From Drosophila persimilis (taxonomy: Eukaryota; Arthropoda; Insecta; Diptera; Drosophilidae), in the NCBI RefSeq assembly GCF_003286085.1, contig NW_020825288.1:14012001-14076000 (forward strand): a stretch of 64,000 bases of DNA. Reading direction: 5' to 3'. Below are positions 22,141-33,133 of the stretch, piece by piece. Under the pieces are notes generated by a model. The model made no database searches, had not been told where the DNA came from, and saw nothing but the letters and a program-made list of their open reading frames with translations. The position numbers and the translations under genes were made by a program. Each line of letters starts with the position of its first letter. The first letter of the stretch is position 1.

Positions 22141-24470
22141 GACTAAAGTCTAAAGATTTGCCCATAACTTAGCAGTAGAAATATCTGCAATGTGCGAGTG
22201 GATACTGTTCTAAGGAACCTTTTTCTGTAGTCTGTTGACCCTCCAGTACAGACATTTGAAGTATTTCAAACCCCGTACGAGTCTTCTTTGGGTATCCCTC
22301 TTGGTTGGTTTTTCTTTCTCGCCCCCCTCTGCGGAAACATGAATTACACATTTCTTTGTTCATCATCGAATTCGACTGGTCTGGGAGTCGAATCGCACCT
22401 GCTTGGGTAACCTGCGGCCAGGATGAAGCAATAAAAATGCAGCGCGTGCCAAGTATTCCAGAGAAAAAAGGAAAAAGAAACACAAACCGCCAAAAACTGA
22501 ACACAGGGAAAACTGAGAAACAGAAAGTGCAAGGTGCAAGCCGAGTGGCAAGAGGCAGGCGGCATCAAATGTGGGAACGGGAATGGGAACTCAACTGTGT
22601 GGCATCATCAGTAAATTGAATTACCGGGGGGCTAAGCTGAAAGGCAAACCCAAAATGCAAACCCTCAAAAAAAAAGAAAAAAAGAGAAACAATACTAGGC
22701 GGATTAATGCGTTTCTCGTTTTGCGCTTGAGTGACGGAAACCGCAACACTGAAATTTGTTGGCAATTGTCGGCTTTGGGAATTTGTCCAGAGATTTAATG
22801 CCTCAATGGATAAACACACACATTCGAGTAGTACTCGCATTCGAAACCGATGCGATCCGATCCGATCTGATCCGATCTGATCTGATGTCGGCTGAGCGAT
22901 TGCTTTGTCAATTGCCAATTGATCTTTTGGGCAATTGATCCGCTTTCGTTTCGCTTTCAGTTTCGGTGTATGGGATTTTTTGTTTGTTGGTGGGGTGCGT
23001 GCTACAGATAGATTAAAAAACAGTTAAATCAATAAATTTCAAATGCATTTCCAATGCAAATTCTGCACCATTACTCAGCACGATATGCCATCTAAATCGG
23101 TTTTTAATTGTGAGCATTAATTAGTCAAGCGGGCAGATGGCTGGGTGCCGTGCGATAAACACTTGACTTACATACACTGGCCATTGGCCAAACACACACT
23201 TAATTATGGCTTAGACCCGTTCTGGCCGTAAACAACGGACGCTACGCAAAAAATTGATTCTTTATGGACAGTCGTAAAAAATCGCATCAAATCAGTGGAA
23301 ATTATTGAGAAAGAGTGGGCTAAGCCGAGTGGGAGGTGGGGAGTGGGAGGGGGAATCCTCAGAGCTCGGGCACGTGTAAATAAATTGCTTTCCAATGGGT
23401 CGGAACCCTTACGCTTGACCTGGCCATTGGTTCTTTATCAGTGGTCCGGTCCGGCCAGCAGAGAGAGCCAGCCCGAAAGGGTTGCCTCTAATCCCTGGCA
23501 ATAAAATACAATTTTTCCCAGCCAGGGCTCGTAGAGGGTGCACAGGGGGGTGCAGGGGGTGTGGGTGTGGATTTGCCCATCAGCGGATATCTTCTCGGAA
23601 GCTGTTCTAGCTGTTGTCTAAATAAGAATTGAACTGTGAAGAAGCGATGCGAGTGACGTTTACTTTTTATGTTTGTTTATCGCTGAAACCGAAAGCTGGA
23701 CACTCGCTCGGACACTCTACTTCAGTGCCTCTCGCCACCGCCCACCCACCCACAAATCTGGATACTCCTTTGCTTCCATCTATCCCTGCTTAGGATTTTG
23801 TTTCATTTTATGGATTTATATGTTGTTGCTGGGCTTTAGGCAATTTGACTTGCCTCTGGGCCAATCGTTCAACTGTGTAATTGGCTCTGAAATGCGGATT
23901 TCACTGCCTGGCCAGAGTCCGAGGTCTGTTCGATATAATGGCTGCAGAACTGTAAAGTTTCGAATGCCCGCTGATGATGACCATCGCGTGAGACCACAGA
24001 GAGAGAGAGAGAGAGAGAGAGAAAGAGGGGGAGCGGTAACCAAGTTAGTACTCTCTGGTTTTATGGCTTATTACTGGCCTAATTGAGGCCATTGTCATTC
24101 CGGCTCTTTGGCAGATCTTGCTGCAGCTTGCATGTCACTTCTGACTGGGTCTCCCGTCCGAGGCTTGGGCCTGGGCCTGGGCCTGGGCCTGGGCTCGGGT
24201 TCGGGTTCACTCGCCCACTTAATTGTCATGTTCAGAGTGTGTGTAGGGCCTGTGTGTTTGGCGAATGACAGCATTTTGGGTGCTGAAATGCTCCAGTTGC
24301 ACGTGAAGCGACAATTATGCCACACACCCTGCAACATGTTGCCAAGACCTCGAATGTTGCCAGGCCCAGGCCCTGGGTGAGAGCTGGCAGTCTTAGATGG
24401 GGAATCACACGAATTATAGATAGTTGGGTGATTAGGTAAGCGCAGCTTGCTAATACCTGTCATAAAAGAT
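22141..24470. other. Intergenic, no gene seen
   Basis: Mixed-composition non-coding sequence. It has GATCC/GATCT repeats near 22853-22886, a GA run near 23999-24022 and GGGCCT hexamers near 24160-24206. Open frames overlapping these tracts are not credible genes. Confidence 0.5.
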
Positions 24471-24472
24471 GG

Positions 24473-24838
24473 ATGCGTGATATGCGAGGAGGTTGGTATG
24501 AAATGCTTTCGAATAACATGGATTACTGCACGAGACTTGTGCTGGCCTTGGTAACCATATGTAATTCAGTTCTTGCGGCAGATATAACCAGAGAAATTAC
24601 ACGAATTGTTAGTGAATTGGAGTATCAGCGATTTGTATTAAATAGATCTTCATTTAAGAGTAAGCTTCTAAGAGAAATTCACACTCTACTAACTCTTGAT
24701 GATTTCGGATACATTTTCCGACTCAAATGTGGAAACATTTTCCTTTACACACGGATAAGATCAGGAATTTTCCATGAGGTGTGTACCTTCACGTACAGTC
24801 TTTTCCGGCCAAGGAACTTTGGAATATATGGGGCCTAA
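24473..24838 (+). CDS. Candidate small secreted protein or orphan exon, 121 codons
   Basis: A 121-codon ATG frame in non-repetitive sequence. A second in-frame Met at 24518 begins a plausible signal peptide: MDYC, then a hydrophobic core LVLALVTICNSVLA and a likely cleavage site before ADIT. The mature part is basic and mixed-composition, without low-complexity runs. A TATA-like CATAAAAG lies just before the first ATG. A possible donor GAG|GTGTGT lies near 24779, so this could also be the first exon of a longer gene. It distantly recalls the N-termini of insect ionotropic receptors, but no family can be assigned. Confidence 0.3.
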   Translation: MRDMRGGWYEMLSNNMDYCTRLVLALVTICNSVLAADITREITRIVSELEYQRFVLNRSSFKSKLLREIHTLLTLDDFGYIFRLKCGNIFLYTRIRSGIFHEVCTFTYSLFRPRNFGIYGA

Positions 24839-25028
24839 ATCTTGTCTGCCATAGGCACTATCCCTCAGAATTCAGTAGGATTATAAACTTCATCTTACCC
24901 CAATAGATTGCCCTTAATAGACTTTCCATCCAAAACGATAAAACGCATAAACCTAACGATTCCTATTTGATCTTAAGATTTTGTTCCCTTCGCTTTGTAG
25001 ACCGAATTATTAGTAGCTTGAAGCGTTC

Positions 25029-25092
25029 AGGGTCTTATTCTTGGGCTATCATTCCATCTCAGGGTCTTATTCTTGGGCTATAATTCCCTCTC
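25029..25092. repeat. Two-copy 32-bp tandem duplication
   Basis: The unit beginning AGGGTCTTATTCTTGGGCTA occurs twice in immediate succession with two differences. It is a recent local duplication in non-coding DNA. Confidence 0.85.
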
Positions 25093-25099
25093 CCATATT

Positions 25100-27410
25100 A
25101 TATCTACTATATAGCTTATAGCATCCATCTGGATGTCCAGAAGGAAGCCTTTCCGACCCCAGTCGCAGCAGAAACTCACAACGATCCCCCTCGTTTTATT
25201 TCGTCTTAGTCAGTTTAGTTATAATTCGCATTTAACATTAGTCTTTTATCTATCTTTCCCGCCATGTACGCGACATGCGGCAGCGCCCCTCGGTCTGCGT
25301 CTCAGTCTGGGACCGTGTGTAAAAGGTGTTGCATGGCCACTTGATATACCACCAAAGATATACAAAGTTTTCTGAGGACTTGCATCCGAGCATCCACAAA
25401 AATCCATATTAAACCGACACTTACATATCTAAACAAGAAAATAAACAATAAAATCGGAATATTTTCTAATTAACAATAACATTTAGTAAAATGTATAATG
25501 GCCTGGTTTGATCAACATAGGCAGGTCTCCGGACTCTCTCCTCCCTGTTAGATGTGCGTCTTGTAAACGAGTCTTGGCCGGGACCTGCCTCAAAGTGGGA
25601 TAATTACATGTTTCGATGACAAATGCCAGCCCGGGAAGAGGGGACTGACTGCTGCGTTCATTAGGGATTGTCGCTGGAGTGGGTGTGCGGAGTGGAGTGG
25701 AATGTCCGATGTGGGGGAAGGTTTGGCCTCTCTGCCACCGAAGGAATGCTGCACGAATGCGCGCGATTAACTAGCCAAAGGAATGACCAAAAAAGTAGAC
25801 AAAAACAAAAAAAAAAGGAAACCGAATAGAGAGGGAACGTTCCCTGTCCCTGTCCCTGTCGCTGTCCCGGTTCCAGGCACAATTGCATTTTTGGTTACAT
25901 TTCGCTCACGTTTCGGCTGCAATTAAAACCGAACGAAAGGGAACCACAAGCGGAAGGGGGACAGAGGGGAGTCAGCAGAGGCAGTAGAGGCCGCACCGCG
26001 CTTAGCCAACTATGAAGATTCAGATAAGCGTCTCATTTTCCTAGCAGCTTGTCCAGGGTCCACCTCGGGCCCAGATCCAGGGCCAGTCGCAGTCGCAGTC
26101 GCAGTCGCCCTGGCCCGGGGCCCCGGACAGCTTTGGTCAGTTCTCGTTTTGTGCTCTCCACGTTTTCCATTTCATTTCATTTCATTCCGTTTCGTGTGGC
26201 ACAGGGGCGTGTTGCAACACAGTGCACACAAAAAATTGTCGCCTCAAGTGAGATGTGGGGAGGCACAGACACAGAGATAGAGAAAGAGTGGGCTGCAGAG
26301 AGGCAAAGACCTTGAGAGTCCCACACTTGCAATGAAATTACATGAAAATGTACGAGGGTGTACGAAAATGGTCCGCTCTTCTCTCCCTCCCCTCTCTTGT
26401 CGACCTTTTCCCCTGACGTCCTTTCAATTCAAATTTATTTGTAATAATTTCATTTTAAATGTTTCCAAACTGCTGTTTCTGTCTGTTTGACAAAAAGTTT
26501 TTAATTAAAAAACCATTTCGACCTGGCCTAAAGCAGAGAAAAGCGAGGGGGGGGGGGGGGGGGGGGGAGCACGGGCACGGGCACTGCTCGACCGCAGATA
26601 CATTTACAAATTGCCCAAAAACGGCCACAACCAATCAAAACTGATCCTCATTCGTGGTCGTGGTCGTTTGTAATGATTGCAAACACTATCTGGCCATGTT
26701 GATCTCTGTCTTTGTGCCTCTCCCTGCCCCTGCTGCCCCTGCTGCCCCTCCTCTGTTTGGCTGGGGCAAAAGGAAAATGCTTTTCCAGAGAATTTCCCCC
26801 AGATCATGACTGGTGGGGCCCGCGGACTGCGAAACTGCATAGAATTTCAAGCATAATCGCGGCGAGTGAGCGAGCGACTAACAAACCAGCAAACAAGGCG
26901 AAAACAACACCACACTGCAACTTGCAACAGCAACAACAACAGCAACAACAACAACAACAACTTGCAACAAACAAACAAAGAGCGGCAAACGTATCATCAT
27001 AATCATAATGCGCATAAGCCGCCTGCCTGCCTGGGCGACGGGGGATGGGTCCGGGAATTCATTCCAACGAATTCGCAATTCTGCGAAATCAAATTGCACA
27101 AATATTTCTCTTATGCAATGCACCAGGGGGATAGGCAGCGATGGGGAGCGTGGAGAAGGCGGCGGCGGCTAGGAGAACAGAGCGGCAGATCCCCCAGCTG
27201 GAGCACTAACTAAGTAACTAAGCCTTAGTCTCGGCTCAGCCTCGACTGCTGGCTGCTGGCTGCTGCGCCAATGGAGGCAGGCCATTGTTAGACGCAGACG
27301 CAGACACAGAGACACCACACAGCCCGAGATGGTCGCCATGGAGCAGTCTTAGCAATTTTCTGGTTTACACGTTGAAAAGTCTCACAAAAGAGAATATTTT
27401 TCGGCAAAAG
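25100..27410. other. Intergenic, no protein gene seen
   Basis: Non-coding sequence with CAGTCG repeats near 26085-26106, a G21 run at 26547-26567, GCCCCTGCT repeats near 26720-26752 and CAA/CAG tracts near 26925-26962. Confidence 0.5.
26547..26567. repeat. G21 homopolymer
   Basis: Twenty-one consecutive G flanked by GCGA and AGCACGGG. It could form G-quadruplexes in DNA, and its length is likely uncertain in the assembly. Confidence 0.8.
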
Positions 27411-27418
27411 ATTTGAGC

Positions 27419-27435
27419 CGCCCCCGGGTGGACTC

Positions 27436-27475
<40 letters not shown>

Positions 27476-27492
27476 AATTGCGCCACGGAGGC
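27419..27492 (-). tRNA. tRNA-Asn-GTT: tRNA-Asn (GTT anticodon)
   Basis: A 74-nt minus-strand tRNA gene without intron. The acceptor stem GCCTCCG pairs with CGGGGGC (one T-G pair) and the discriminator base is G. The D-stem is GCGC/GCGC with loop AATTGGTTA. The anticodon stem TTCGG/CCGAA encloses CTGTTAA, giving anticodon GTT for asparagine. The T-arm is GGTGG-TTCGAGT-CCACC with the TTCGA B-box. A run of four T for RNA polymerase III termination lies about 11 bases downstream. From memory, tRNA-Asn genes map to 84F in D. melanogaster, consistent with the neighbours. Confidence 0.97.
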
Positions 27493-29696
27493 CGATATGG
27501 AACGTCTGCCTAAATACAAATTTGAAGTCAGATAAGATTTGCTTGATAGATTATAAATACTACCCGTAGTATTAAATATAGCATACAATAAATACTAGAT
27601 ATTATTTATAGTGCTTGTCGATCAAGATAGGGAAATTTGCATGATTAGGCATTTTTTATAGGGCTCTAAAGACTTTGAAAGCTAACATTTTAGATGACAA
27701 TAAATTAAAACTTACCTAATTAATGCTTTGATATTAAAATTACAAATTATAGAAATAATTCTGTGAGTGTTAGATGTGCATATATTGACTTTGCCGTTCC
27801 ATCTAGATTCCATCTAGAACTTCCCGTACTTTTCGGCCTCATAAGTCATGAACCTTTTAGGGTTATATGCCACAACTATAACTCCCTTTGTCATACATTT
27901 TCCCATGAACTGTCCCTTAAGATAATAGCATGTAATATTTACAAGAACTTAAACTGAACGAACTTTTTTCGCTTCTTTTCTCCTTTCCTCCTTTTGTATC
28001 TAAGTTTCATTATTAGCAGATAATTGTTAATTTAATAAATACATCAATTCATATTTATGTCATATAAAACAAACTCTTTTAGTGCATAAATAATGCATAA
28101 ATAGTTGTCACAAAACATGTATTAATATCATAATAACAATGCAAATTTCTGTATAGTAATATTCACAAAAAGCTTTAAAAATAAATCCAAGTGAAAATAA
28201 AAGTATTAGTCACGATCCTGCCAGAAATCGAAACTCTGGAAACTTCTGCATCCGTAGTCGCAGCACTGGATCTTTCACTCTAATTTTAATATCAAAGCAA
28301 AACTAGTTATAATCGATACTCGATGAGTATAGTAGTGTATTCGATTTGTTATCTGGAAGATTCATGTTTCGGTTGTGGCTTGCTCGTCTTCTTTGGATAT
28401 TTGCATATCATTATGATGTTTATATTGAAGTATTTTCCACGCAGACCGACAGCTAGCAGGAGATTGAATTTCAACGTTCAAACATTAAGTATGATTATTT
28501 GTGATATATGGAACATCAGGTTTTCGGTAGGTAAAATACGAGATTATGTAAATCAATCAACTTATCTAGAGATTTTTATTGGAATATAAATATGTAGAGT
28601 TGATATCTGTTCGATACTCGTTTTTGCTGTGATTTCTCTCGAGGAAAGGATTTCTCTCAGACATCACAATCTTCCAGTCCCGTGTAAACATTTTGAGCGT
28701 CTGGCAGTCTCCCGTGAACGTGATAAGCCCAAATCAACCGCATCATCATCATCATCGCCGTCGTCGTCGTCGTCGTCGTGGTGGCTGCCGTTGTCGTTCC
28801 TGTAGTTGTAGTTGTTGTCCCCCTTGTTGTGGCAGTTGGCTTAAACCTCGACTCCTCACCCAGGCCAATCGGCATCGCAGGCCGTGGAATTACAGCATCT
28901 CTAATCTCTCGACAATTGTGGGCGCGCACACCGAGAGCGCAGCGCGAAATCATGCGAAGAGGAAATGGAATCGCGAGATGCAACTGCAACTTCTGCAGCA
29001 GTTGGAGCTGCCACAAGGGGGGGCGGGGAGTGATCAGAAGGAGTTGCAACGGGGGCGGGCGGGAGCGGTAGGTGGTTGCAGACCCCAAGCAGTCTGCTAA
29101 GGTCTCTTAATGCACCCAATGTCTGTGACTGTCTGGGTTCTGTTTCCTTTCCGATTTCTTATTTTTTTGTTGTCTTTTTGGCCATGACCATGTCCTAAGC
29201 CCTTGGCCCCGTGGTCCCGTGGTCCCTGATCGTGTCTCTGGCACTTCTAACTCCAGAGAATTCCTTTAAATGGTTTTGGCAACAATTTCTGGCGAGTTCC
29301 TTTAGTTTTGTGCCTTTTTACCGTGGAGGCCAGCAAATGAATCATACCAGCTGAGCATGGAGGTGCTTGCTCGCCTCCTCCCTGCTGTGGCGTCGAGTGC
29401 TGGTTCGAGTCCCAGTCCCGGTCCCAGTCCTGGCCAGTCGAGTCCCCACACAGAGATGATAGAGAGGAGGAGGCACAAGATGTGTGAATTTTTTGTTTCT
29501 GGCCAAGCAGGGACGGCCCCAGCCCCAGCTCCGGCTCGGGCTCCGGCTGTGGCGAAAAGAGTGAAAATTTATTGAGCTGTGGGCGCGCATTATTCATGCA
29601 CTGCATCGAGGCAGAGCCAGAAAGCCAGAGCGTTTCCAGACAAGGTCCCAAAAGTAGGCGACACCGGACCCGAGCGGAGCTTGGGGACTTAACAGT

Positions 29697-29724
29697 CGCC
29701 GTCGCCGTCGCCGTCGCCGTCAGT
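29697..29724. repeat. CGTCGC hexamer repeat
   Basis: Four to five CGCCGT units in tandem. Confidence 0.7.
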
Positions 29725-30524
29725 TTGGGTTAACAGGTTAATGTTGTCCACGGTCCAAACCAAAACCAAAAGCCAAAAAAAAAAAAAAACTATATCGTAT
29801 AAAACTATGCACTGCCATTGTTTCACATGCCTCACGGGCCTGTGGCCGGGACTGCAACGCCGTGACCAGATCGAACCACTTATCGCCTGTCAAATGCCAT
29901 CGATGATGTTGTTGTCCCCTGTCCCCGGTCCACTGTCTACTGTCCACTGTCTACTGTCCAATCCCCCAGCTAATGATGATGATGATGACGAAAGTAGAGT
30001 TTCGCTGCTGGAATGCGGATTTGGGCCGCAATTGAATGTTCAATTAGCCCCAGACCGAGCCAGGGATCAGAAGTGTTGGCTGCTTATCACCTTGACTCTG
30101 GTAATTACACAAGAAATGATGTTGGGAACAATAATTCGTTTTGGCACAATTCTGGGAAACTGAAATTTATGCCTCTCTCCCTCTCTCTGTGGAGAGTGCC
30201 CGGTGTCCTCTGTGCTGTGTGCTCCCTCGAGAACCCATGCTCAGGGCGCATTTATCGGGCAGCATCAATAAATTCTCGCAGCCCAAGCAGAAGCCCCGGC
30301 AAACAGAACAGAACAGCAATCGCAGGTCTCTCAACATTTCATAATATTTACAATAAACATGCAACTGTGTGGAGCAGATCTACACTGGGGGAAACGCCTT
30401 TTCGAGCTGTAGAGTCCTGAGAAATAGATCATACAAGAAGATAAAAACCACATTGATTGTTGGAGAAGTTTATTCCTGATTTTTCTCAGTGTAGTTGCTG
30501 CAGGGTGGGGATTCAAAGGAAGCT

Positions 30525-30548
30525 GTCCGGCCCGGGCCCGGCCCGGAC
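30525..30548. repeat. GC-rich near-palindrome
   Basis: GTCCGG and CCGGAC-type ends enclose CCCGGGCCCGG, giving a near-perfect GC-only inverted repeat of about 24 bp. Confidence 0.6.
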
Positions 30549-32545
30549 TTCAGCACAGTTGCTGGCAACATTTAGCGCTTCATGTTGCGTGAAATTTGAC
30601 ACTTTCGGCCAAAGAGATGACGACACACACAATTCTGCAGCGTGAGCTGGGCCGGCCAGACAGACAGGCAACATTTTGTGGCTGCCTGCTGCATGTTGCA
30701 TGTGCTTGTTTATAGAATCCGTACCACTCGGGGGCTACCGAATTTATGTGCCTTTGTCATATTTGCCAGGCACTTCTTGCTTGTGTTATTTCTTTCTTTT
30801 CTGTTTTTCGTTTTGTTTCGTTCGTTTTTTTTTTTAACAATAATACACAAATATGGCCAGTGCCTGGTTGTCAACAACTAACCCAAAGGCCAGTTAACCT
30901 TTCCACAGGCACAGTCAGAGCCCCAGCCACAGCCAGAGCCACAGCCACAGCCATAGCCATCTCTCCAGTCATCTCCATCTTCAGGACCAAGTACAGGTCC
31001 GGCTTCAGGTCCGAGGCCGGAGTGGGGCTTAAAAGGCAAGCTCATTGCATGTGCCATGCAAAAACGCACACAATCAAGCGACAAATTGATCGCACTCCCA
31101 GATAGCGCCGGCTGGCCACAGTGGGCAACAGCCTTCCAAATGTTAGCTATAATATTTTCAAATATTCCTATATTCCAAACTGGTATAAGAACCCCTCAAG
31201 AATCCCCTGCATTGTAGTTCTACGCCCCACGGTGTCTGCATTTTGTGGCCGGCAATGTTATGGTCGTAGGCCTACCTACACACTCCCTCTTGGCCAGGTC
31301 TCCAGCTCCCTCCACCATGATTCGGCCAGGCCAACGAGAGGTAACTAATATCTGTTGCAATTGCCAATGCCAATTTTCCTATTTAATATGCCACGAATTG
31401 ACATGGGCCGTTGCCATTAAGCATTTGATATGACCAGGCCCAGGACCAGACCGGACCCGGGCAGGGCCATGTTTGGAGCTGGGAGTTGGACATGTGATGA
31501 CATTGCATTGGCCAGAGCCAGAGTCAGAGCCAGAGCCAGATGCAGATGCAGTTACATTGGCAGTGGCAGTGGCAGTGGCCGATGCATGCCTAATTTAATC
31601 AAATTAGCTGAGAACTGTAATGGAATGAGATTGTTTGGCAGCAGCAGAGGCTCATTTGGTTAATCAGTGGATTGTGTGTGGTGGGGGGGAGGGCCCCCAG
31701 AGCAAATTATGACAAAGTTGCTGTGGCAAATGTGGAGCATATGGAGATCTGGCAATTTCTATAATTAATTAGCAGGCCCCCCCCCCCTCTGGGCGAGTAT
31801 CTGAGTATCTGTTTGTCCAAGTGCAAATGCAATTTGTGCAATTTAATTTCATTAGAATAATTCTAATTAGAGCAATGAGTTGTAGCTGATATCAGAGCCG
31901 AACCATCGTTGGACTAAGCTCCAACTGCTCCTGCTGCTCCATGGCGCTGCATCTGTATGCGTGCGGTGTATCTGTGTGATAACTGAAATTTAATTGAAAT
32001 TGCGGCAGGCTATTGTAGAAAATATTGAATGGAGAAGCAATTACATTTGCCAGTTGGCCGGGCATTGATGAGCTCTCGGTCGGCCAATGATAAATACGGC
32101 TAATGGAAATTGGCCCACAGATTATAATGTTTGTTTCCATCTAAATTGAATTGCAATCGAGGCTCCGGCACTCGCCCTCCCCCTTTGCTCCTGTTCGTAT
32201 TAAAATTCATTTAAATCGACTACTCGCACTCGCACTCCGAATGGTAAAAGCTATTGCCTGGGACTATCGCTGCTAATCATCTAAAGAAGTGTCCCTGTGT
32301 GTGCGTGCGTATCTGTGTGTGTCGCCATTGTTGGGTGCACATTTCCCAATCTGATAAACACGCAGACCAAAACGCACGAACTGAAACAGAAACAGAAGCA
32401 CAACTACGGATACAAAGGCAGAGAAAGGGCCAGGGGAAAGAGCAGGGCCAGGATACAATGGGGAAATGGACATGGTCAATGCGAGGTATGGGGACTCCTC
32501 CACTCTGTCCATCCCCATCCCCAACCCGGCTCCCTATCGCTGTTG

Positions 32546-32566
32546 CCACTAATTAGTTAATGCATG
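32546..32566 (+). promoter_or_regulatory. Repeated homeodomain-type element, copy 1
   Basis: The 21-bp element ends in CTAATTAGTTAATGCATG and contains TAATTAG, a typical homeodomain site, plus TTAAT and a palindromic TGCA core. It recurs exactly 567 bp away. Regulation of grain is inferred from proximity only. Confidence 0.35.
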
Positions 32567-33112
32567 ACCAAATATTTGCTGCTGTCTTGGTCTTTGACCA
32601 CGCAGAGAGGAGTCGGCTGAGGCTCTTAGACCCCATAGAAATATTCAATCATAGATTTACTCAATTCAATTAATTCAAATTTATTTGTTTATCGTTTTAT
32701 GTTCGAGAAATTCTTGGAGCAGAGACGATTTGAGGACATTCCGGGATGAGTTCTCCACCAATTATTCGGGGATTAGAGAGGAACTCTGCAGATTGAATCT
32801 GAATTTTGACAGAAATGACTAGTTCTTCTTGAGGGTCCTTAAAGAGGGTTTACAATGTCCCGTCGCTCTAATACAGAAACTTAGGACTGCATTTTCAGAA
32901 TCGATCAGGATTCATCGTTTTGCATTTCATTTTTTTTTAAATATATTTTCTTCTGCTTAAAATAAACCTTCTCCAGGTCTTTCCTCGACTTCTCTGAAGC
33001 TGTTAAACTCATTTAACTCGGTTAACTCTTTATTTAGACAAACAAAACAGAGTTAGGGCTGCATAATTTTTCCATTCCTGTCAGTTTTGTTGTTCTTGTG
33101 GCTGTCGCAGCC
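32567..33112. other. Spacer between the two homeodomain-type elements
   Basis: AT-rich non-coding sequence. No gene or strong repeat is seen. Confidence 0.4.
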
Positions 33113-33133
33113 CCACTAATTAGTTAATGCATG
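33113..33133 (+). promoter_or_regulatory. Repeated homeodomain-type element, copy 2
   Basis: Exact 21-bp repeat of 32546-32566 in the same orientation, with unrelated flanks. Confidence 0.35.

Larger units (their letters stand above)
27493..32540. other. Intergenic between tRNA and grain, left part
   Basis: No supported protein gene. The first kilobase is AT-rich. Further on are CAT/CGT repeats near 28740-28780, a CGTCGC hexamer tract near 29697-29724, a GC-rich near-palindrome near 30525-30548, CAGAGC/CACAGC repeats near 30910-30955, GGCAGT repeats near 31558-31578 and a C11 run near 31777. It is a likely home for distal grain regulatory elements, which is inference. Confidence 0.45.

Noticed and set aside
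24473-24838. Firm assignment of the ORF to the ionotropic receptor family
   Set aside because: Only a signal peptide and vague N-terminal similarity are visible, and no ligand-binding or channel exons follow in the next kilobase.
28323-28589. 88-codon hydrophobic frame
   Set aside because: AT-rich codons, weak start context and no signal beyond hydrophobic composition expected of AT-rich DNA.
28657-29100. Overlapping frames rich in His, Arg or Thr
   Set aside because: They arise from CAT and CGT trinucleotide repeats translated in several frames.
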